DNA from: Flavobacterium sp. M31R6
GTDB lineage: Bacteria > Bacteroidota > Bacteroidia > Flavobacteriales > Flavobacteriaceae
Length of the DNA stretch: 64,000 bases
Assembly (NCBI RefSeq): GCF_013284035.1
Contig: NZ_CP054141.1
Span: 2,542,001-2,606,000 of the forward strand
Direction of reading: 5' to 3'
The translations under genes and the position numbers were made by a program. Below the pieces are notes generated by a model. It did no database searches and was not told where the DNA came from. It saw only the letters and a program-made list of their open reading frames with translations. Below, piece by piece: positions 43,463 to 53,580 of the stretch. Within the stretch, counting starts at the first letter, position 1. The number at the start of each line of letters is the position of its first letter.

Positions 43463-46081
43463 ATGTCTGAAGGAGAAAAGTTAATTCCTATTAACATTGA
43501 AGATGAAATGAAAACAGCTTACATCGATTATTCGATGTCAGTAATTGTATCAAGAGCGCTTCCAGATGTTAGAGATGGCTTGAAACCAGTACATCGAAGA
43601 GTACTATTTGGAATGCATGATTTGGGAGTTAATTCAAGATCTGCCCATAAAAAATCCGCAAGAATTGTCGGGGAAGTTCTTGGAAAGTATCACCCTCATG
43701 GTGATACGTCTGTTTATGATGCCATGGTTCGTATGGCGCAAGAATGGAGTATGCGTTATTTATTGATTGATGGTCAGGGTAACTTTGGATCTGTAGATGG
43801 TGATAGTCCAGCAGCAATGCGTTATACTGAGGCAAGAATGCGTAAGATTTCAGAAGAAATTCTAGCAGATATAGATAAAGAAACAGTTGATTTTAAACTG
43901 AATTTTGATGACACATTAGAAGAGCCGACAGTTATGCCGACTCGTGTTCCTACACTATTGATAAATGGTGCTACCGGAATTGCAGTAGGTATGGCAACAA
44001 ATATGCCTCCTCACAACTTAACTGAAGTGATTAATGGTACGTTAGCTTATATGGATAATAATGACATAGAAGTTGACGAGCTAATGACGCATATCAAAGC
44101 TCCTGATTTTCCTACTGGAGGTATAATATATGGTTATGAAGGAGTTCGTGAAGCTTTTAAAACCGGAAGAGGTAGAGTAGTGATGCGTGCCAAAGTAGGT
44201 TTTGAAGAAGTGGATGGCCGTGAATCTATTATTGTTACCGAAATTCCATACCAGGTTAATAAAGCAGACATGATTAAACGTACTGCAGACTTGGTTAATG
44301 AAAAGAAAATCGATGGTATAGCTAATATCCGTGATGAATCAGATAGAAACGGAATGCGTATCGTTTATATATTAAAACGTGATGCTACACCGAATGTGGT
44401 TTTGAACACACTTTATAAGTTTACACAATTACAATCTTCTTTTAGTGTAAACAATATTGCAATTGTAAAAGGTCGTCCACAAATGTTGAATCTAAAAGAT
44501 TTGATTCATTATTTTATAGAGCACCGTCACGATGTTGTTACTCGCAGAACGCAATTTGAATTGAAGAAAGCCGAAGCAAGAGCTCATATTTTGGAAGGTT
44601 TGATTATTGCTTCTGATAATATTGACGAAGTAATTGCGTTAATTAAAGCATCTAAAAGCACAGAAGAAGCAAGAGAAAAATTAATAGAAAGATTCAATTT
44701 GTCTGATATTCAATCTCGTGCAATTGTTGAAATGCGTTTGCGTCAATTAACTGGTCTGGAACAAGATAAATTAAGATCAGAATATGATGAGATCATGAAG
44801 TTAATAGAGCATTTAAAAGCTTTATTAGCAGATGTAAATTTAAGAATTGCACTGATAAAAGAAGAACTAACAGAAATTCGCGATAAATACGGGGATGAAC
44901 GCCGTTCTCAAATTGAATATTCAGGCGGAGATGTAAGTATTGAAGATTTGATTGCAGATGAGAATGTGGTTATTACGATATCTCATGCGGGTTATATTAA
45001 ACGTACAAACTTATCCGAATATAAAACACAAAATAGAGGAGGAGTTGGTCAAAAAAGTGCTGGTACAAGAGATCAAGATTTCTTGGAACACATGTTTGTT
45101 GCAACGAACCATCAATATATGATGTTTTTTACGCAAAAAGGGAAATGTTTCTGGATGCGTGTTTACGAAATTCCGGAAGGAAGTAAAACTGCAAAGGGTA
45201 GAGCTATTCAGAATTTAGTGAATATCGAAAGTGATGATAAAGTAAAAGCTTTTATCTGTACTCAAGATTTAAAAGATAAAGAGTATATCAATAGTCATAA
45301 TCTTGTAATGGTGACCAAAAAAGGACAGGTTAAGAAGACTTCATTAGAGAAATATTCTAAACCAAGGGTTAACGGTGTTGCTGCAATTACAATTAAAGAA
45401 GGTGATGAATTATTGGAAGCTAAATTAACTAATGGTGAAAGCCAAATCATTTTAGCGGTTAAATCTGGTAAATTGGTTCGTTTTGAAGAAACCAAAACAC
45501 GTCCAATGGGAAGAACAGCTTCTGGAGTTCGTGGTATTACTTTAAAAGACGAAACTGACGAAGTGATTGGAATGGTTACTGTAAATGATATGAATAGTGA
45601 AATTCTGGTAGTTGCTGAAAATGGTTATGGAAAACGTTCTAGTCTAGACGAATATAGAATTACAAACCGTGGAGGTAAAGGAGTTAAAACTCTTAATATC
45701 ACTGAGAAAACGGGTAAATTAATTTCTATAAATGCGGTAACAGATGCTGATGACTTGATGATTATCAATAAATCTGGTTTGACCATACGAATGGCTGTTG
45801 AAGATCTTAGGGTTATGGGAAGAGCAACACAAGGTGTTAAATTGATCAATATCAAGGGTAATGATTCAATTGCAGCTGTTACTAAAGTAATGAAAGATGA
45901 TGCTGCAGAAGTGGTAGTAGATGAAGATGGGAATGTTATTGAAGATGCAGCAATCGAAAGAGTAAAACCTGTTTTGGAAGTGCTAGAAGATGATGGAGCA
46001 ATTGAAGAGGATGAGGAAGAGGATGATGAGGAAATAGAAGAAGATGACTCAGATGAAGATGATGCTGATGATGAGGCATAA
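43463..46081 (+). CDS. gyrA: DNA gyrase subunit A
   Basis: The 872-residue protein has the breakage-reunion domain with catalytic Tyr121 in '[15 protein letters not shown]' and the GyrA box '[12 protein letters not shown]' in the C-terminal beta-pinwheel. Thr82 and Asp86 in '[15 protein letters not shown]' correspond to the E. coli Ser83/Asp87 quinolone positions; they look like the sensitive wild type for Flavobacterium. The tail after about residue 810 is strongly acidic ('[20 protein letters not shown]'), longer than in many homologues, and may tune supercoiling. The secreted TPR gene follows after 40 bases. Confidence 0.97.
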   Translation: MSEGEKLIPINIEDEMKTAYIDYSMSVIVSRALPDVRDGLKPVHRRVLFGMHDLGVNSRSAHKKSARIVGEVLGKYHPHGDTSVYDAMVRMAQEWSMRYLLIDGQGNFGSVDGDSPAAMRYTEARMRKISEEILADIDKETVDFKLNFDDTLEEPTVMPTRVPTLLINGATGIAVGMATNMPPHNLTEVINGTLAYMDNNDIEVDELMTHIKAPDFPTGGIIYGYEGVREAFKTGRGRVVMRAKVGFEEVDGRESIIVTEIPYQVNKADMIKRTADLVNEKKIDGIANIRDESDRNGMRIVYILKRDATPNVVLNTLYKFTQLQSSFSVNNIAIVKGRPQMLNLKDLIHYFIEHRHDVVTRRTQFELKKAEARAHILEGLIIASDNIDEVIALIKASKSTEEAREKLIERFNLSDIQSRAIVEMRLRQLTGLEQDKLRSEYDEIMKLIEHLKALLADVNLRIALIKEELTEIRDKYGDERRSQIEYSGGDVSIEDLIADENVVITISHAGYIKRTNLSEYKTQNRGGVGQKSAGTRDQDFLEHMFVATNHQYMMFFTQKGKCFWMRVYEIPEGSKTAKGRAIQNLVNIESDDKVKAFICTQDLKDKEYINSHNLVMVTKKGQVKKTSLEKYSKPRVNGVAAITIKEGDELLEAKLTNGESQIILAVKSGKLVRFEETKTRPMGRTASGVRGITLKDETDEVIGMVTVNDMNSEILVVAENGYGKRSSLDEYRITNRGGKGVKTLNITEKTGKLISINAVTDADDLMIINKSGLTIRMAVEDLRVMGRATQGVKLINIKGNDSIAAVTKVMKDDAAEVVVDEDGNVIEDAAIERVKPVLEVLEDDGAIEEDEEEDDEEIEEDDSDEDDADDEA

Positions 46082-46121
46082 TTAAACAGTAATAGAATAA
46101 ATAAATATAAAATAGATTAAT

Positions 46122-47390
46122 ATGAAAAGTAGATATGTAATAATAGCGTCAGCATTATTTTTATCAGTAGCAAGTATTGCTCAAAAAAATGAAATAAAAG
46201 CTGCTGAAAAAGCATTAAAAGCGGGTAAGTCCGATGAGGCTATTACAATTTTAACAGGAGCAGAGTATTTGTCTGTCAATGCGCCTGATGCTGAAAAAGC
46301 ACAATTCTTATTTGTAAAAGGAAATGCACATTTGGATTTGGCGAATAAAAATGTTGAGGCAGATAAGAATTTAAGTCTGGCGGCGAAAGCTTTTCAAGAA
46401 TTATTGGAAGCTGAAAAAGCTTCTGGAAAAGCAAAATATTCGACACAAGCTGCAGCATCAATAGCTGAAATTAAAGGTAAATTAATTAATTCAGCAATTG
46501 AAGATACTAAAGCTAACAAGGATGCAGATGGAGCTAAAAAGTTGTATGAAGCTTATTTGTTAGAGAAAAAAGACACTATCAATCTTTATTATGCGGCATC
46601 TACTTACGTAAATGCAAAAGATTATGATACTGCTCTTAAGCTTTACGAGGAATTAAAAGTTTTAAACTATTCTGGAAAAGCAACTTATTATTATGCCGTA
46701 AATAAGGTAAATAATCAAGAAGATTATTTTACTACTGCTGCTGATAGAGATAGATTGGTAAAAATGGGGACTCATGAAAAACCAAGAAATGAAAATGTGC
46801 CTTCAAAAAGAGGTGAGATCTATAAAAATGTAGCTTTAATTTATGTGCAACAAGGAAAAATGGATTTAGCTAAAAAAGCAGTTTCTGATGCTAGAAAAGC
46901 AAATCCAGAAGATACTTCGTTAATTTTGACCGAGGCTAATTTGTATCTTGAGTCAAAAGATATGGTTACTTATAAAAAACTAATTTCTGAGGCATTAGAA
47001 AAAAATCCAAATGATGTAGATTTGATTTTTAATTTAGGTGTTGTTAGTGCTGGAGCGAAAAACTATGCTGAAGCTGAAAAATTCTATACTAAAGTTATGG
47101 AATTGGATCCAAAATACATCAATGCTTATATTAATATGGCTGCAATGAAATTGGATGATGAAAAAGGTATCATTGATGAAATGAATAAACTTGGTAATTC
47201 TGCTGATGATATGAAACGTTATAATGTTTTGAAAAAGAAACGTGAAGACTTGTTTAGAAGCACAATTCCATATCTAGAGAAAGCGGTAGCATTAGATCCT
47301 AAAAATGTTGATGTAGCAAAAACATTATTGAATGTTTACAGTGCATTGGAAATGACTACAGAATATAAAACTTTGAAAGCAAAAATGTAA
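46122..47390 (+). CDS. Secreted TPR protein downstream of gyrA
   Basis: A 422-residue protein with a signal peptide ('MKSRYVIIASALFLSVASIA') and about eight to ten TPR-like units. Clear units are 'YKNVALIYVQQGKMDLAKKA', 'NLGVVSAGAKNYAEAEKFYT' with 'KVMELDPKYINAYINMA' following, and a C-terminal 'IPYLEKAVALDPKNVDVAKT'. It should be periplasmic and bind partner proteins. It follows gyrA in the same direction, an arrangement I know from other Flavobacteria. A shorter paralogue lies at 48146. It ends in a strong terminator. Confidence 0.85.
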   Translation: MKSRYVIIASALFLSVASIAQKNEIKAAEKALKAGKSDEAITILTGAEYLSVNAPDAEKAQFLFVKGNAHLDLANKNVEADKNLSLAAKAFQELLEAEKASGKAKYSTQAAASIAEIKGKLINSAIEDTKANKDADGAKKLYEAYLLEKKDTINLYYAASTYVNAKDYDTALKLYEELKVLNYSGKATYYYAVNKVNNQEDYFTTAADRDRLVKMGTHEKPRNENVPSKRGEIYKNVALIYVQQGKMDLAKKAVSDARKANPEDTSLILTEANLYLESKDMVTYKKLISEALEKNPNDVDLIFNLGVVSAGAKNYAEAEKFYTKVMELDPKYINAYINMAAMKLDDEKGIIDEMNKLGNSADDMKRYNVLKKKREDLFRSTIPYLEKAVALDPKNVDVAKTLLNVYSALEMTTEYKTLKAKM

Positions 47391-47411
47391 TTTTGACCAA
47401 ATAGTTAAATT

Positions 47412-47444
47412 AAATCCTGCTCGAGCATAATCGACGCAGGATTT
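47412..47444 (+). terminator. Terminator after the TPR gene
   Basis: AAATCCTGC (47412-47420) pairs with GCAGGATTT (47436-47444), with inner TCGA/TCGA pairing, followed by TTTTATT. Confidence 0.88.
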
Positions 47445-48145
47445 TTTATTTTACTTGTTTTTTTAAAGAAAAACACAAACAATTGAGCTTCTTTCTTGGT
47501 TTAAAACTAGAATAGGAAGTATATGTCGATTTTAACAGGATATTATATTGATTTATTATTTTAAATATCTTAAGGAATGTGAATTGATGTTTTGGTTTAT
47601 GTTGAATAAAGTTATTATAATGCAATAATACTTTGAAACTGTATGATTTTTTTTTGAATAAAATGGAAAACAGTAGAGTTTGCCTCATTTTACGAAATCG
47701 TTATCTTTTTGTTAAAATTTATTAATATTTTATTTGTGCAATCAAAAAATAATTTTATTTTAGAGAAAAATTATGAGTTTAGAAATCGATATAGTTGACT
47801 GAAAGCTTATGTAAAGTAAGTATTGTTAATTGTGTAAAAATTAAAATTTGTAATTTGTGAAATTAATTGCTTAAAAATTGTTTAACTAAAAAAAAATAAA
47901 TATGCCAAAAACTACTTTCTTCTAAAATGTCAAAAAAAAAACATTTACAAGCGGTAAAAGTTATTTTAAAACTTTACTGAATTAACTTTTTAATTTGCAT
48001 TTTTAAGCCCTTTTAGTGTTTTATTCTCCTTTTTTGTTTAGTGAGTATTATAGTCTTTTTAAACTTTGGAACGAGTAAGATTTGATTTTTGCACTAATTT
48101 CTATATATAATTAAACCCCTAATATTAACAACTAAACTTAACCTA
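47445..48145. other. 700-base gap between the two TPR paralogues
   Basis: Beyond the terminator the gap is AT-rich with no convincing gene. Frames up to 80 codons on the minus strand are low in complexity and overlap the terminator. The large size may mean a lost gene or regulatory space for the second TPR gene. Confidence 0.4.
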
Positions 48146-49210
48146 ATGAAAAGAAAATTTGTAATGCTATCAATAGTGTTATTGATAAATGCTGGTGTGT
48201 ATGCACAAAAGGATCAAATTAAAACTGCTCAGTCAGTTTTTGAAAGTGGAAAATCTCAAGATGCATTGGGTATTTTGAAAAAAATCGAATATTTGATTTA
48301 CAATTCAACTGATGAGGAGAAATCTGATTTCTATTTATTGAAAGGTAATATTTTAAAAGACTTAGCTTCAAAAAATATTGACATGGCTAATAATCTTTCT
48401 TTGGCAGCTGAGGCTTATCAAGAATTGATTAAAGCGGAAAATGAGGCAGGGAAGTACAAATATTCTTTACAAGCAAATACAGCTTTGAGAGAGATGAAAT
48501 CTACTCTTGTTAATGGTGCAGCAGATGATTATAAAGCAGGAAAATATAAAGAAAGTGCTGAAAAAAGTTATAAGGTCTATTTATTTGATAAAAAAGACAC
48601 TTTAAATTTATTTAATGCAGCTTCTTCATCGATGACGGTAAAAGATTTTGATTCAGCAATTAAATATTATGAAGAATTAAAAAGAATTAATTATTCTGGA
48701 AAAGGGATAATTTATTTTGCCACAAATAAAAAAACAAAAGTTGAAGAAAGTTTTGCTTCTGCAGCCGTTAGAACAGCAAGTATTACTGCAGGGTTTCATG
48801 AAAAACCTAGAGATCAGTTTTCACCATCTAAAAAGTTAGAAATTAATAAAAATTTAGCTTTTATCTATCTTGAAAAAAATGATGCAGTTAAAGCTGAAAT
48901 TTGTTATAATAAAGTTTTAGAGTTAGATCCAAATTATATTGATGCATATATCAATTTAACATATGTTAAATTGGAATCTAAAAAGGCTTTAGTGGATCAG
49001 ATGGCGGCTTTGGGTAATACTCCAAAAGAGATGGAGCTTTATGATCAGTTGAAAGCTAAAAAAGATGATTTGGTAAGAAGTGTGATTCCATATCTTAAAA
49101 AAGCATTGGTTATTGAACCTAAAAATCAAGATGTTTTGAAGTCTCTTTTAGGCGTTTATAGATCTTTGGATATGACTAATGAATATAATTCCTTAAAAGC
49201 AAGTATGTAG
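48146..49210 (+). CDS. Shorter secreted TPR paralogue
   Basis: A 354-residue protein whose signal peptide (ending 'LLINAGVYAQ') and repeats track the 46122 protein nearly end to end: 'KSQDALGILKKIEYLIYNST', 'AAEAYQELIKAENEAGKYKY', 'DSAIKYYEELKRINYSGKG', 'HEKPRDQFSPSKKLEINKNL' and 'IPYLKKALVIEPKNQDVLKS'. Against the paralogue it lacks about 68 residues, two TPR units that would follow 'KNLAFIYLEKND'. Both proteins are probably periplasmic scaffolds. The duplication is old enough for marked divergence; the missing units could change partner choice. Confidence 0.85.
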   Translation: MKRKFVMLSIVLLINAGVYAQKDQIKTAQSVFESGKSQDALGILKKIEYLIYNSTDEEKSDFYLLKGNILKDLASKNIDMANNLSLAAEAYQELIKAENEAGKYKYSLQANTALREMKSTLVNGAADDYKAGKYKESAEKSYKVYLFDKKDTLNLFNAASSSMTVKDFDSAIKYYEELKRINYSGKGIIYFATNKKTKVEESFASAAVRTASITAGFHEKPRDQFSPSKKLEINKNLAFIYLEKNDAVKAEICYNKVLELDPNYIDAYINLTYVKLESKKALVDQMAALGNTPKEMELYDQLKAKKDDLVRSVIPYLKKALVIEPKNQDVLKSLLGVYRSLDMTNEYNSLKASM

Positions 49211-49236
49211 CTTTGTGATTGTGACAAATAAAAAAA

Positions 49237-49260
49237 ATGCTAGAAAATTTTTCTAGCATT
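49237..49260. terminator. Bidirectional terminator
   Basis: AATGCTAGAA (49237-49246) pairs with TTCTAGCATT (49251-49260), flanked by A- and T-runs. It serves the TPR gene and the convergent NlpC gene. Confidence 0.88.
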
Positions 49261-49264
49261 TTTT

Positions 49265-50026
49265 TTATATAATTTTTTTAATTACTCTTAGTTTATGAGT
49301 GTGTTTGTTTATTTCGGCATTATAGATTCCTAAATGATCTAATCGGTCAATTCTTACTTTTCCGCTGGCGTGAATAATATAGTTGTTTTCCATTATTATT
49401 CCCACATGAATTATATTTCCTTCGTCATTGTCAAAAAAAGCCAAATCACCAGGTTCGCTTTCTTCTATAAAACTTAATGCTTCTCCTTGAGTTGCTTGTT
49501 GTGATGCATCTCGTAATAACTTATAGCCATTTAGTTTGTAAACCATTTGCGTAAAACCGGAACAATCTATTCCAAAAGGTGTTTTTCCTCCCCATAAATA
49601 GGGGGCGCTCAAATACATGAAAGCTGAATTTAGTAAATTATTTTTTGGTTTTACTCCATTAATTTTGGTTCCTTCGAAATCAAAATTACTTGTGTTGATT
49701 TCAGGATAATTTAAAAAAGACAGGGAAGCTCCAAGTGGTATGGGAATTAATAAATTGGAAGGTGCTATAATGTATTCTATCAAATCGCCATTAAGGATGA
49801 TTGCGTCCGACGAAAGTTGGTTGAAGCAAGATTCTGTAATAGGTTGAAATTGTTTGGTATCTATCCAGCCTTCGTATTCATCATATTGCATTTTTATATA
49901 AGACCATTGTTTATGTTGTTCCAAAACTTCAAAATGTTCTCCAAATAAGACTTGAGAAACAATTTCACTTTTATCACTAGCTTCGGCACGAAGTGGAATC
50001 ATGGCTAAATTACAAATCCCAAACAT
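49265..50026 (-). CDS. NlpC/P60 cysteine peptidase with SH3-like N-terminus
   Basis: The 253-residue protein has an SH3-like N-terminal domain (about 1-60, 'VSQVLFGEHFEVLEQHKQWS') and a C-terminal NlpC/P60 domain (about 135-253). The active site shows Cys155 ('FGIDCSGFTQMVY'), His207 ('NIIHVGIIME') and His219 ('YIIHASGKVRIDRL'). 'PYLWGGKTPFGID' is the usual lead-in. Such enzymes cut peptide cross-links of peptidoglycan, commonly gamma-D-Glu-diaminopimelate. No clear signal peptide is seen at the ATG used; secretion by another route, or cytoplasmic recycling, is possible. Confidence 0.9.
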   Translation of the reverse strand: MFGICNLAMIPLRAEASDKSEIVSQVLFGEHFEVLEQHKQWSYIKMQYDEYEGWIDTKQFQPITESCFNQLSSDAIILNGDLIEYIIAPSNLLIPIPLGASLSFLNYPEINTSNFDFEGTKINGVKPKNNLLNSAFMYLSAPYLWGGKTPFGIDCSGFTQMVYKLNGYKLLRDASQQATQGEALSFIEESEPGDLAFFDNDEGNIIHVGIIMENNYIIHASGKVRIDRLDHLGIYNAEINKHTHKLRVIKKII

Positions 50027-50129
50027 TTATATAAATTAGAAATTAAAATAATACGAATCAAAAATATCTGTAAAAATAGTAATTTTCAATTCGTATTATT
50101 TAATAATTGTATTTTATTTAAAGTGATAT

Positions 50130-51314
50130 TTATGAAATGTTTCGTTCAATAACAAAGGCAGAAGCTCCGCCGCCGCCGTTACAAATAGCAGCTGCTCCAT
50201 ATTTTGCATTATTTTGTTTCAAAACATTTAATAATGTAACAATTATTCTAACCCCTGAACAGCCAAGAGGATGTCCTAATGATACGGCTCCGCCATTAAC
50301 ATTTACTTTTTGATTGTCTAACCCAAGTATCTTTGAATTGGCTAGTCCAACTACTGAAAAGGCTTCGTTGAATTCAAAATAATCAATTTCATCTAAAGTC
50401 AGATTGGCTTTTGCTAATGCTTTAGGGAGTGCTTTTGCAGGACTCGTTGTAAACCATTTAGGTTCTTGGGCAGCATCTGCATAACCTCTTATATATGCTA
50501 ATGGTTTTAAACCTAAAGAAATTGCTTTTTCTTCACTCATCAAAATAACTGCGGCTGCACCATCATTTATCGTTGATGCATTTGCTGCGGTAACGGTGCC
50601 GTCTTTTGTAAATACTGCATTTAGCGTAGGTATTTTTTCTAACGATACATTAGTGAATTCTTCATCTTTTGAAATGAGTATCGGCTCACCTTTTCTTTGA
50701 GGAACGGCTACAGGAACTATTTCGTTATCAAATTTTCCTTCACTCCACGCTTTAGCAGAACGCTCGTAAGATTGTATTGCAAAATTATCTTGTTCTTCTC
50801 TTGATATTTTATATTCTGCTGCGCATAGGTCAGCAGAAACCCCCATGGCATTGTTATCATACGCGTCTGTTAATCCATCTTTTTGCATTCCGTCGACCAT
50901 TGTGCTAGGACCAAATTTGGTTCCGCTTCTTAAGTTCATATAATGCGGAATTAAACTCATATTCTCCATTCCTCCGGCAACAACAATTTCTGCGTCTCCA
51001 CATTGAATGGCTTGTGATCCTAACATTAGAGCTTTCATTCCAGAAGCACATACTTTATTGACAGTTGTACAAGCGACATTATTTGAAAGGCCAGCATAAA
51101 TGGCAGCTTGACGTGCTGGAGCTTGACCTACGCCAGCTTGCACGACATTACCCATAAAAACTTCGTCAACTAAATTTGAATCTAATTGTATTTTTTCTAG
51201 CGCACCTTTAATGGCTATTGCTCCTAATTTTGGTGCGGTAATTGTAGATAATCCTCCCATAAAACTGCCGATAGGTGTTCTAACAGCAGAAACGATAACA
51301 ACTCTTTTGCTCAT
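50130..51314 (-). CDS. Acetyl-CoA C-acetyltransferase (thiolase)
   Basis: A 394-residue thiolase that condenses two acetyl-CoA or cleaves acetoacetyl-CoA and 3-ketoacyl-CoA. Catalytic Cys89 is in 'CTTVNKVCASGMKALMLG', the second His is in 'NVNGGAVSLGHPLGCSGVRI', and the second Cys is in 'AAICNGGGGASAFVI'. 'RTPIGSFMGGLSTITAPKLG' is the usual N-terminus. Biosynthetic and degradative thiolases cannot be told apart with certainty; the length and 'GGGGAS' ending favour the acetoacetyl-CoA type. No beta-oxidation genes are adjacent. Confidence 0.93.
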   Translation of the reverse strand: MSKRVVIVSAVRTPIGSFMGGLSTITAPKLGAIAIKGALEKIQLDSNLVDEVFMGNVVQAGVGQAPARQAAIYAGLSNNVACTTVNKVCASGMKALMLGSQAIQCGDAEIVVAGGMENMSLIPHYMNLRSGTKFGPSTMVDGMQKDGLTDAYDNNAMGVSADLCAAEYKISREEQDNFAIQSYERSAKAWSEGKFDNEIVPVAVPQRKGEPILISKDEEFTNVSLEKIPTLNAVFTKDGTVTAANASTINDGAAAVILMSEEKAISLGLKPLAYIRGYADAAQEPKWFTTSPAKALPKALAKANLTLDEIDYFEFNEAFSVVGLANSKILGLDNQKVNVNGGAVSLGHPLGCSGVRIIVTLLNVLKQNNAKYGAAAICNGGGGASAFVIERNIS

Positions 51315-51772
51315 GTTTATTATATGTTGATTTATTATAGCAAATTTAAACTTATTTTGTAAAATTCAAATTTTTATTGAATTTAAATTAGGATATATTT
51401 AACGAATCTCTGTTTTTGGGTTTGTTTTTGTTTAATTTACTAATAAATGAGATTGCCCATTTTCGAGGTATAAATAATTTTAATTAAAAAAAAATGCACT
51501 AGCACGCTTTGTTTTATGGTTCTCCATTATGAAATGTCTTTGTTTGTTTAGTTATGATTTTATTGTATGCTTAAAATAGTAAATCATAAAAATGGGAGCG
51601 ATGGGAAGTTTAAATTAATATTTAAAAACAATTTACTAGCTCGTTTTAGTGACAATAGACCGTTTTTAGTTTTTTAGTGGAAAAAATGATTTTTTAGGCG
51701 CTAGTTATATCTTTGATTGTGAACTCATTTGAATAAATAGTAGAAAAATATGAAAAAAAAGTTCTAAAATAG
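51315..51772. other. Gap before the tRNA operon, no gene seen
   Basis: About 460 bases of AT-rich sequence upstream of the tRNA promoter. Only short frames are present; the thiolase promoter should lie near 51320-51400 but I cannot place it. Confidence 0.4.
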
Positions 51773-51803
51773 TTGTGAGAAACGTAAACATGTCTTAAGT
51801 TTG
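51773..51803 (+). promoter_or_regulatory. Promoter of the tRNA operon
   Basis: TTG at 51773-51775 and an exact TAnnTTTG box (TAAGTTTG) at 51796-51803 with 20 bases between. This is a strong Bacteroidota-type promoter 34 bases before the first tRNA. Confidence 0.8.
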
Positions 51804-51837
51804 CAACCGCAAAACAGGACACGTTTCCTGAGGTTTT

Positions 51838-51921
51838 GGAGAGGTGCCAGAGCGGTAATGGAGCAGATTGCTAATCTGTCGACGAGTAATCGTCGCCAGG
51901 GTTCGAGTCCCTGTCTCTCCG
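51838..51921 (+). tRNA. tRNA-Ser (anticodon GCT)
   Basis: The acceptor stem GGAGAGG pairs with TCTCTCC (one G-T pair) with discriminator G. The anticodon loop TTGCTAA sits in CAGAT/ATCTG. The long variable arm (CGACGAGTAATCGTCG) is class II, as for Ser. The T-loop GGTTCGAGTCC is normal. CCA is not encoded. Confidence 0.95.
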
Positions 51922-51998
51922 CAAGTTATTTGTGATTAAGAATCAAAGCGAGATTCAATATTTATTATATTTTCATAAATAAATTGATAGATTGTTTT

Positions 51999-52073
51999 CG
52001 GGGTGTAGCGTAGCTCGGTTATCGCGCCTGCTTTGGGAGCAGGAGGCCGCAGGTTCGAATCCTGCCACCCCGA
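51999..52073 (+). tRNA. tRNA-Pro (anticodon TGG)
   Basis: CGGGGTG pairs with CACCCCG in the acceptor stem, with discriminator A. The anticodon loop TTTGGGA lies between CCTGC and GCAGG. The T-arm GCAGGTTCGAATCCTGC is standard. CCA is not encoded. Confidence 0.95.
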
Positions 52074-52088
52074 CTAATAAAAATAATG

Positions 52089-52161
<73 letters not shown>

Positions 52162-52165
52162 CAAG

Positions 52166-52188
52166 AAAGCTCCTATTGTAGGGGCTTT
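52166..52188 (+). terminator. Terminator of the tRNA operon
   Basis: AAAGCTCCTA (52166-52175) pairs with TAGGGGCTTT (52179-52188) with one G-T pair and a TTG loop, followed by TTTTTG. Confidence 0.85.
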
Positions 52189-52258
52189 TTTTGTTTTTAG
52201 AGGGTTTTACTTTTTTAATCCTTTTAAATTTCCTTATTTTTATGGAAATTTATTAGTT

Positions 52259-52912
52259 ATGACTTCTTATTTCAAGCCTCTATTCTTTTTTCTTTTTCTA
52301 CTAAACCTACTTAAATGTAATTCACAAACTATTACAAATGCATCAGCGACTATAGTTGCAATCAATGATACCACTTTTGTTAATTTAAAAGACTTCAGTC
52401 AAGATTTCATGTATGATATGAGGTACGCTACAGATGACAATTTTTTGAAATCTAAAGTATATGATTGTGCCGAATGTTATTTGCGTTATAAAACCGTAAA
52501 AGAGCTAATTTTGGCCAATAAAAGATTTATGAAGAAAGGTTTTAAAATAAAACTTTTTGATTGTTATCGACCTTTAGACATTCAAAAAAGAATGTGGGCT
52601 ATAGTTCCGGATCCTACATATGTTGCAAACCCAAGCAAAGGTTCAATCCATAATAGAGGAGGGGCTGTAGATATCACATTGGTTAATTTTGAAGGTAAAG
52701 AATTGGATATGGGAACTTCTTTTGATTTTTTCGGAAAAGAAGCCAGTCATGACTATCGTGGTTTTTCAAAAGAAATTTTAAATAATAGAAATCTGCTGAG
52801 AAAGGTTATGGTTAAGGAACATTTTAATTCGTTTGATTCTGAATGGTGGCACTATAATTTGAAAGCTGGTTTAAATGACAGAGTTTCCAATTTTAAATGG
52901 GATTGTAATTAG
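52259..52912 (+). CDS. D-Ala-D-Ala dipeptidase (VanX/DdpX-like)
   Basis: A 217-residue exported protein with a hydrophobic N-terminus (residues 5-20) and a M15D fold. Zinc and catalytic residues are present: 'SIHNRGGAVDITL' (His131, Asp138), 'SEWWHYN' (Glu195, His198) and 'CYRPLDIQKRMW' (Arg104). 'DMRYATDDNFL' is the usual N-terminal strand. VanX-type enzymes split free D-Ala-D-Ala; outside vancomycin clusters they recycle it as an energy or cell-wall source. No vanH, vanA or two-component genes are beside it, so it is not a resistance cluster. Confidence 0.92.
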   Translation: MTSYFKPLFFFLFLLNLLKCNSQTITNASATIVAINDTTFVNLKDFSQDFMYDMRYATDDNFLKSKVYDCAECYLRYKTVKELILANKRFMKKGFKIKLFDCYRPLDIQKRMWAIVPDPTYVANPSKGSIHNRGGAVDITLVNFEGKELDMGTSFDFFGKEASHDYRGFSKEILNNRNLLRKVMVKEHFNSFDSEWWHYNLKAGLNDRVSNFKWDCN

Positions 52913-53400
52913 GTTTGTTTATTATCATAAAATTTTTCTTTTTTTACTTCAAAAAAATCTTTTTTATTGTATTCTTACTCTTAAGGAGTTACGAAATGGT
53001 TTATTTAATCAGCTCTTTTTCTTGTTAAAATTTATTTGTGTTAACTATCTAAAGTCTTGCTAGTTGTGAATTTTGAAAGAATTAACGCTAAAATAAGTGT
53101 AAAACATGCATTTCATCGATTATATTGTTATTTAATTGATTTATATATTTACTTTCGCGCTTTAAATCATTTAAAAACAATGATTTATAGTTCGATTAAA
53201 TTAACCCCCATATTGAATACAATAGCAAACATAAAAAATGCTATTAAATTCAGTTTTTGATTTAAAAATAATGAGATTGACTTGATCAAAATTTGTTTAT
53301 TGGCAAATTAAGAGATATCAAAGATGTTTGTTTAGGCTGTTGATTAAATAAGTTCTTAAATTTTATTTTTTAAATTAAAAAAAAACATACGAATCGTTAG
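52913..53400. other. 490-base gap, no supported gene
   Basis: AT-rich. Frames of 62-67 codons at its left side are Phe/Leu/Lys-rich and lack any family signature. No terminator-like hairpin follows the VanX-like gene clearly. Confidence 0.4.
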
Positions 53401-53580
53401 ATGAAAAGGATATTGCAGAATAGTTTTTTTAAATGTATTGGACCGGAAAATAAGTCAGGAATTACATTTGTAGAAGTGGTTGTTGTTGGATTACTAGTTC
53501 CATTGGTAGTGCGAAATGTGAAAAATTATGTTATCAATATTGATAAACAAAATGATAATCAAGAGGGTTACAATGCATAA
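53401..53580 (+). CDS. 59-residue protein with type IV pilin-like N-terminal motif
   Basis: ATG 53401 to TAA 53578-53580. After a 20-residue basic lead (MKRILQNSFFKC...) comes 'SGITFVEVVVVGLLVPLVV' (residues 19-37). This matches the prepilin pattern: Gly before the cut, hydrophobic helix after it, Glu at +5. Only about 39 residues would remain after cutting, ending in a charged tail. That is far shorter than a normal pilin. It could be a minor or degraded pseudopilin, or simply a small membrane protein. A good terminator follows directly, which supports expression. Confidence 0.45.
   Translation: MKRILQNSFFKCIGPENKSGITFVEVVVVGLLVPLVVRNVKNYVINIDKQNDNQEGYNA

Noticed and set aside
47446..47688. 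Leftward frame of 80 codons between the TPR genes
   Set aside because: It overlaps the terminator and is Phe/Lys-rich with no family signature.
52259..52912. Vancomycin-resistance cluster
   Set aside because: Only a VanX-like dipeptidase is present; vanH, vanA and the two-component genes are absent.
52875..53260. Two rightward frames of 62 and 67 codons after the VanX-like gene
   Set aside because: One overlaps the VanX-like gene; both have the composition of random AT-rich DNA.
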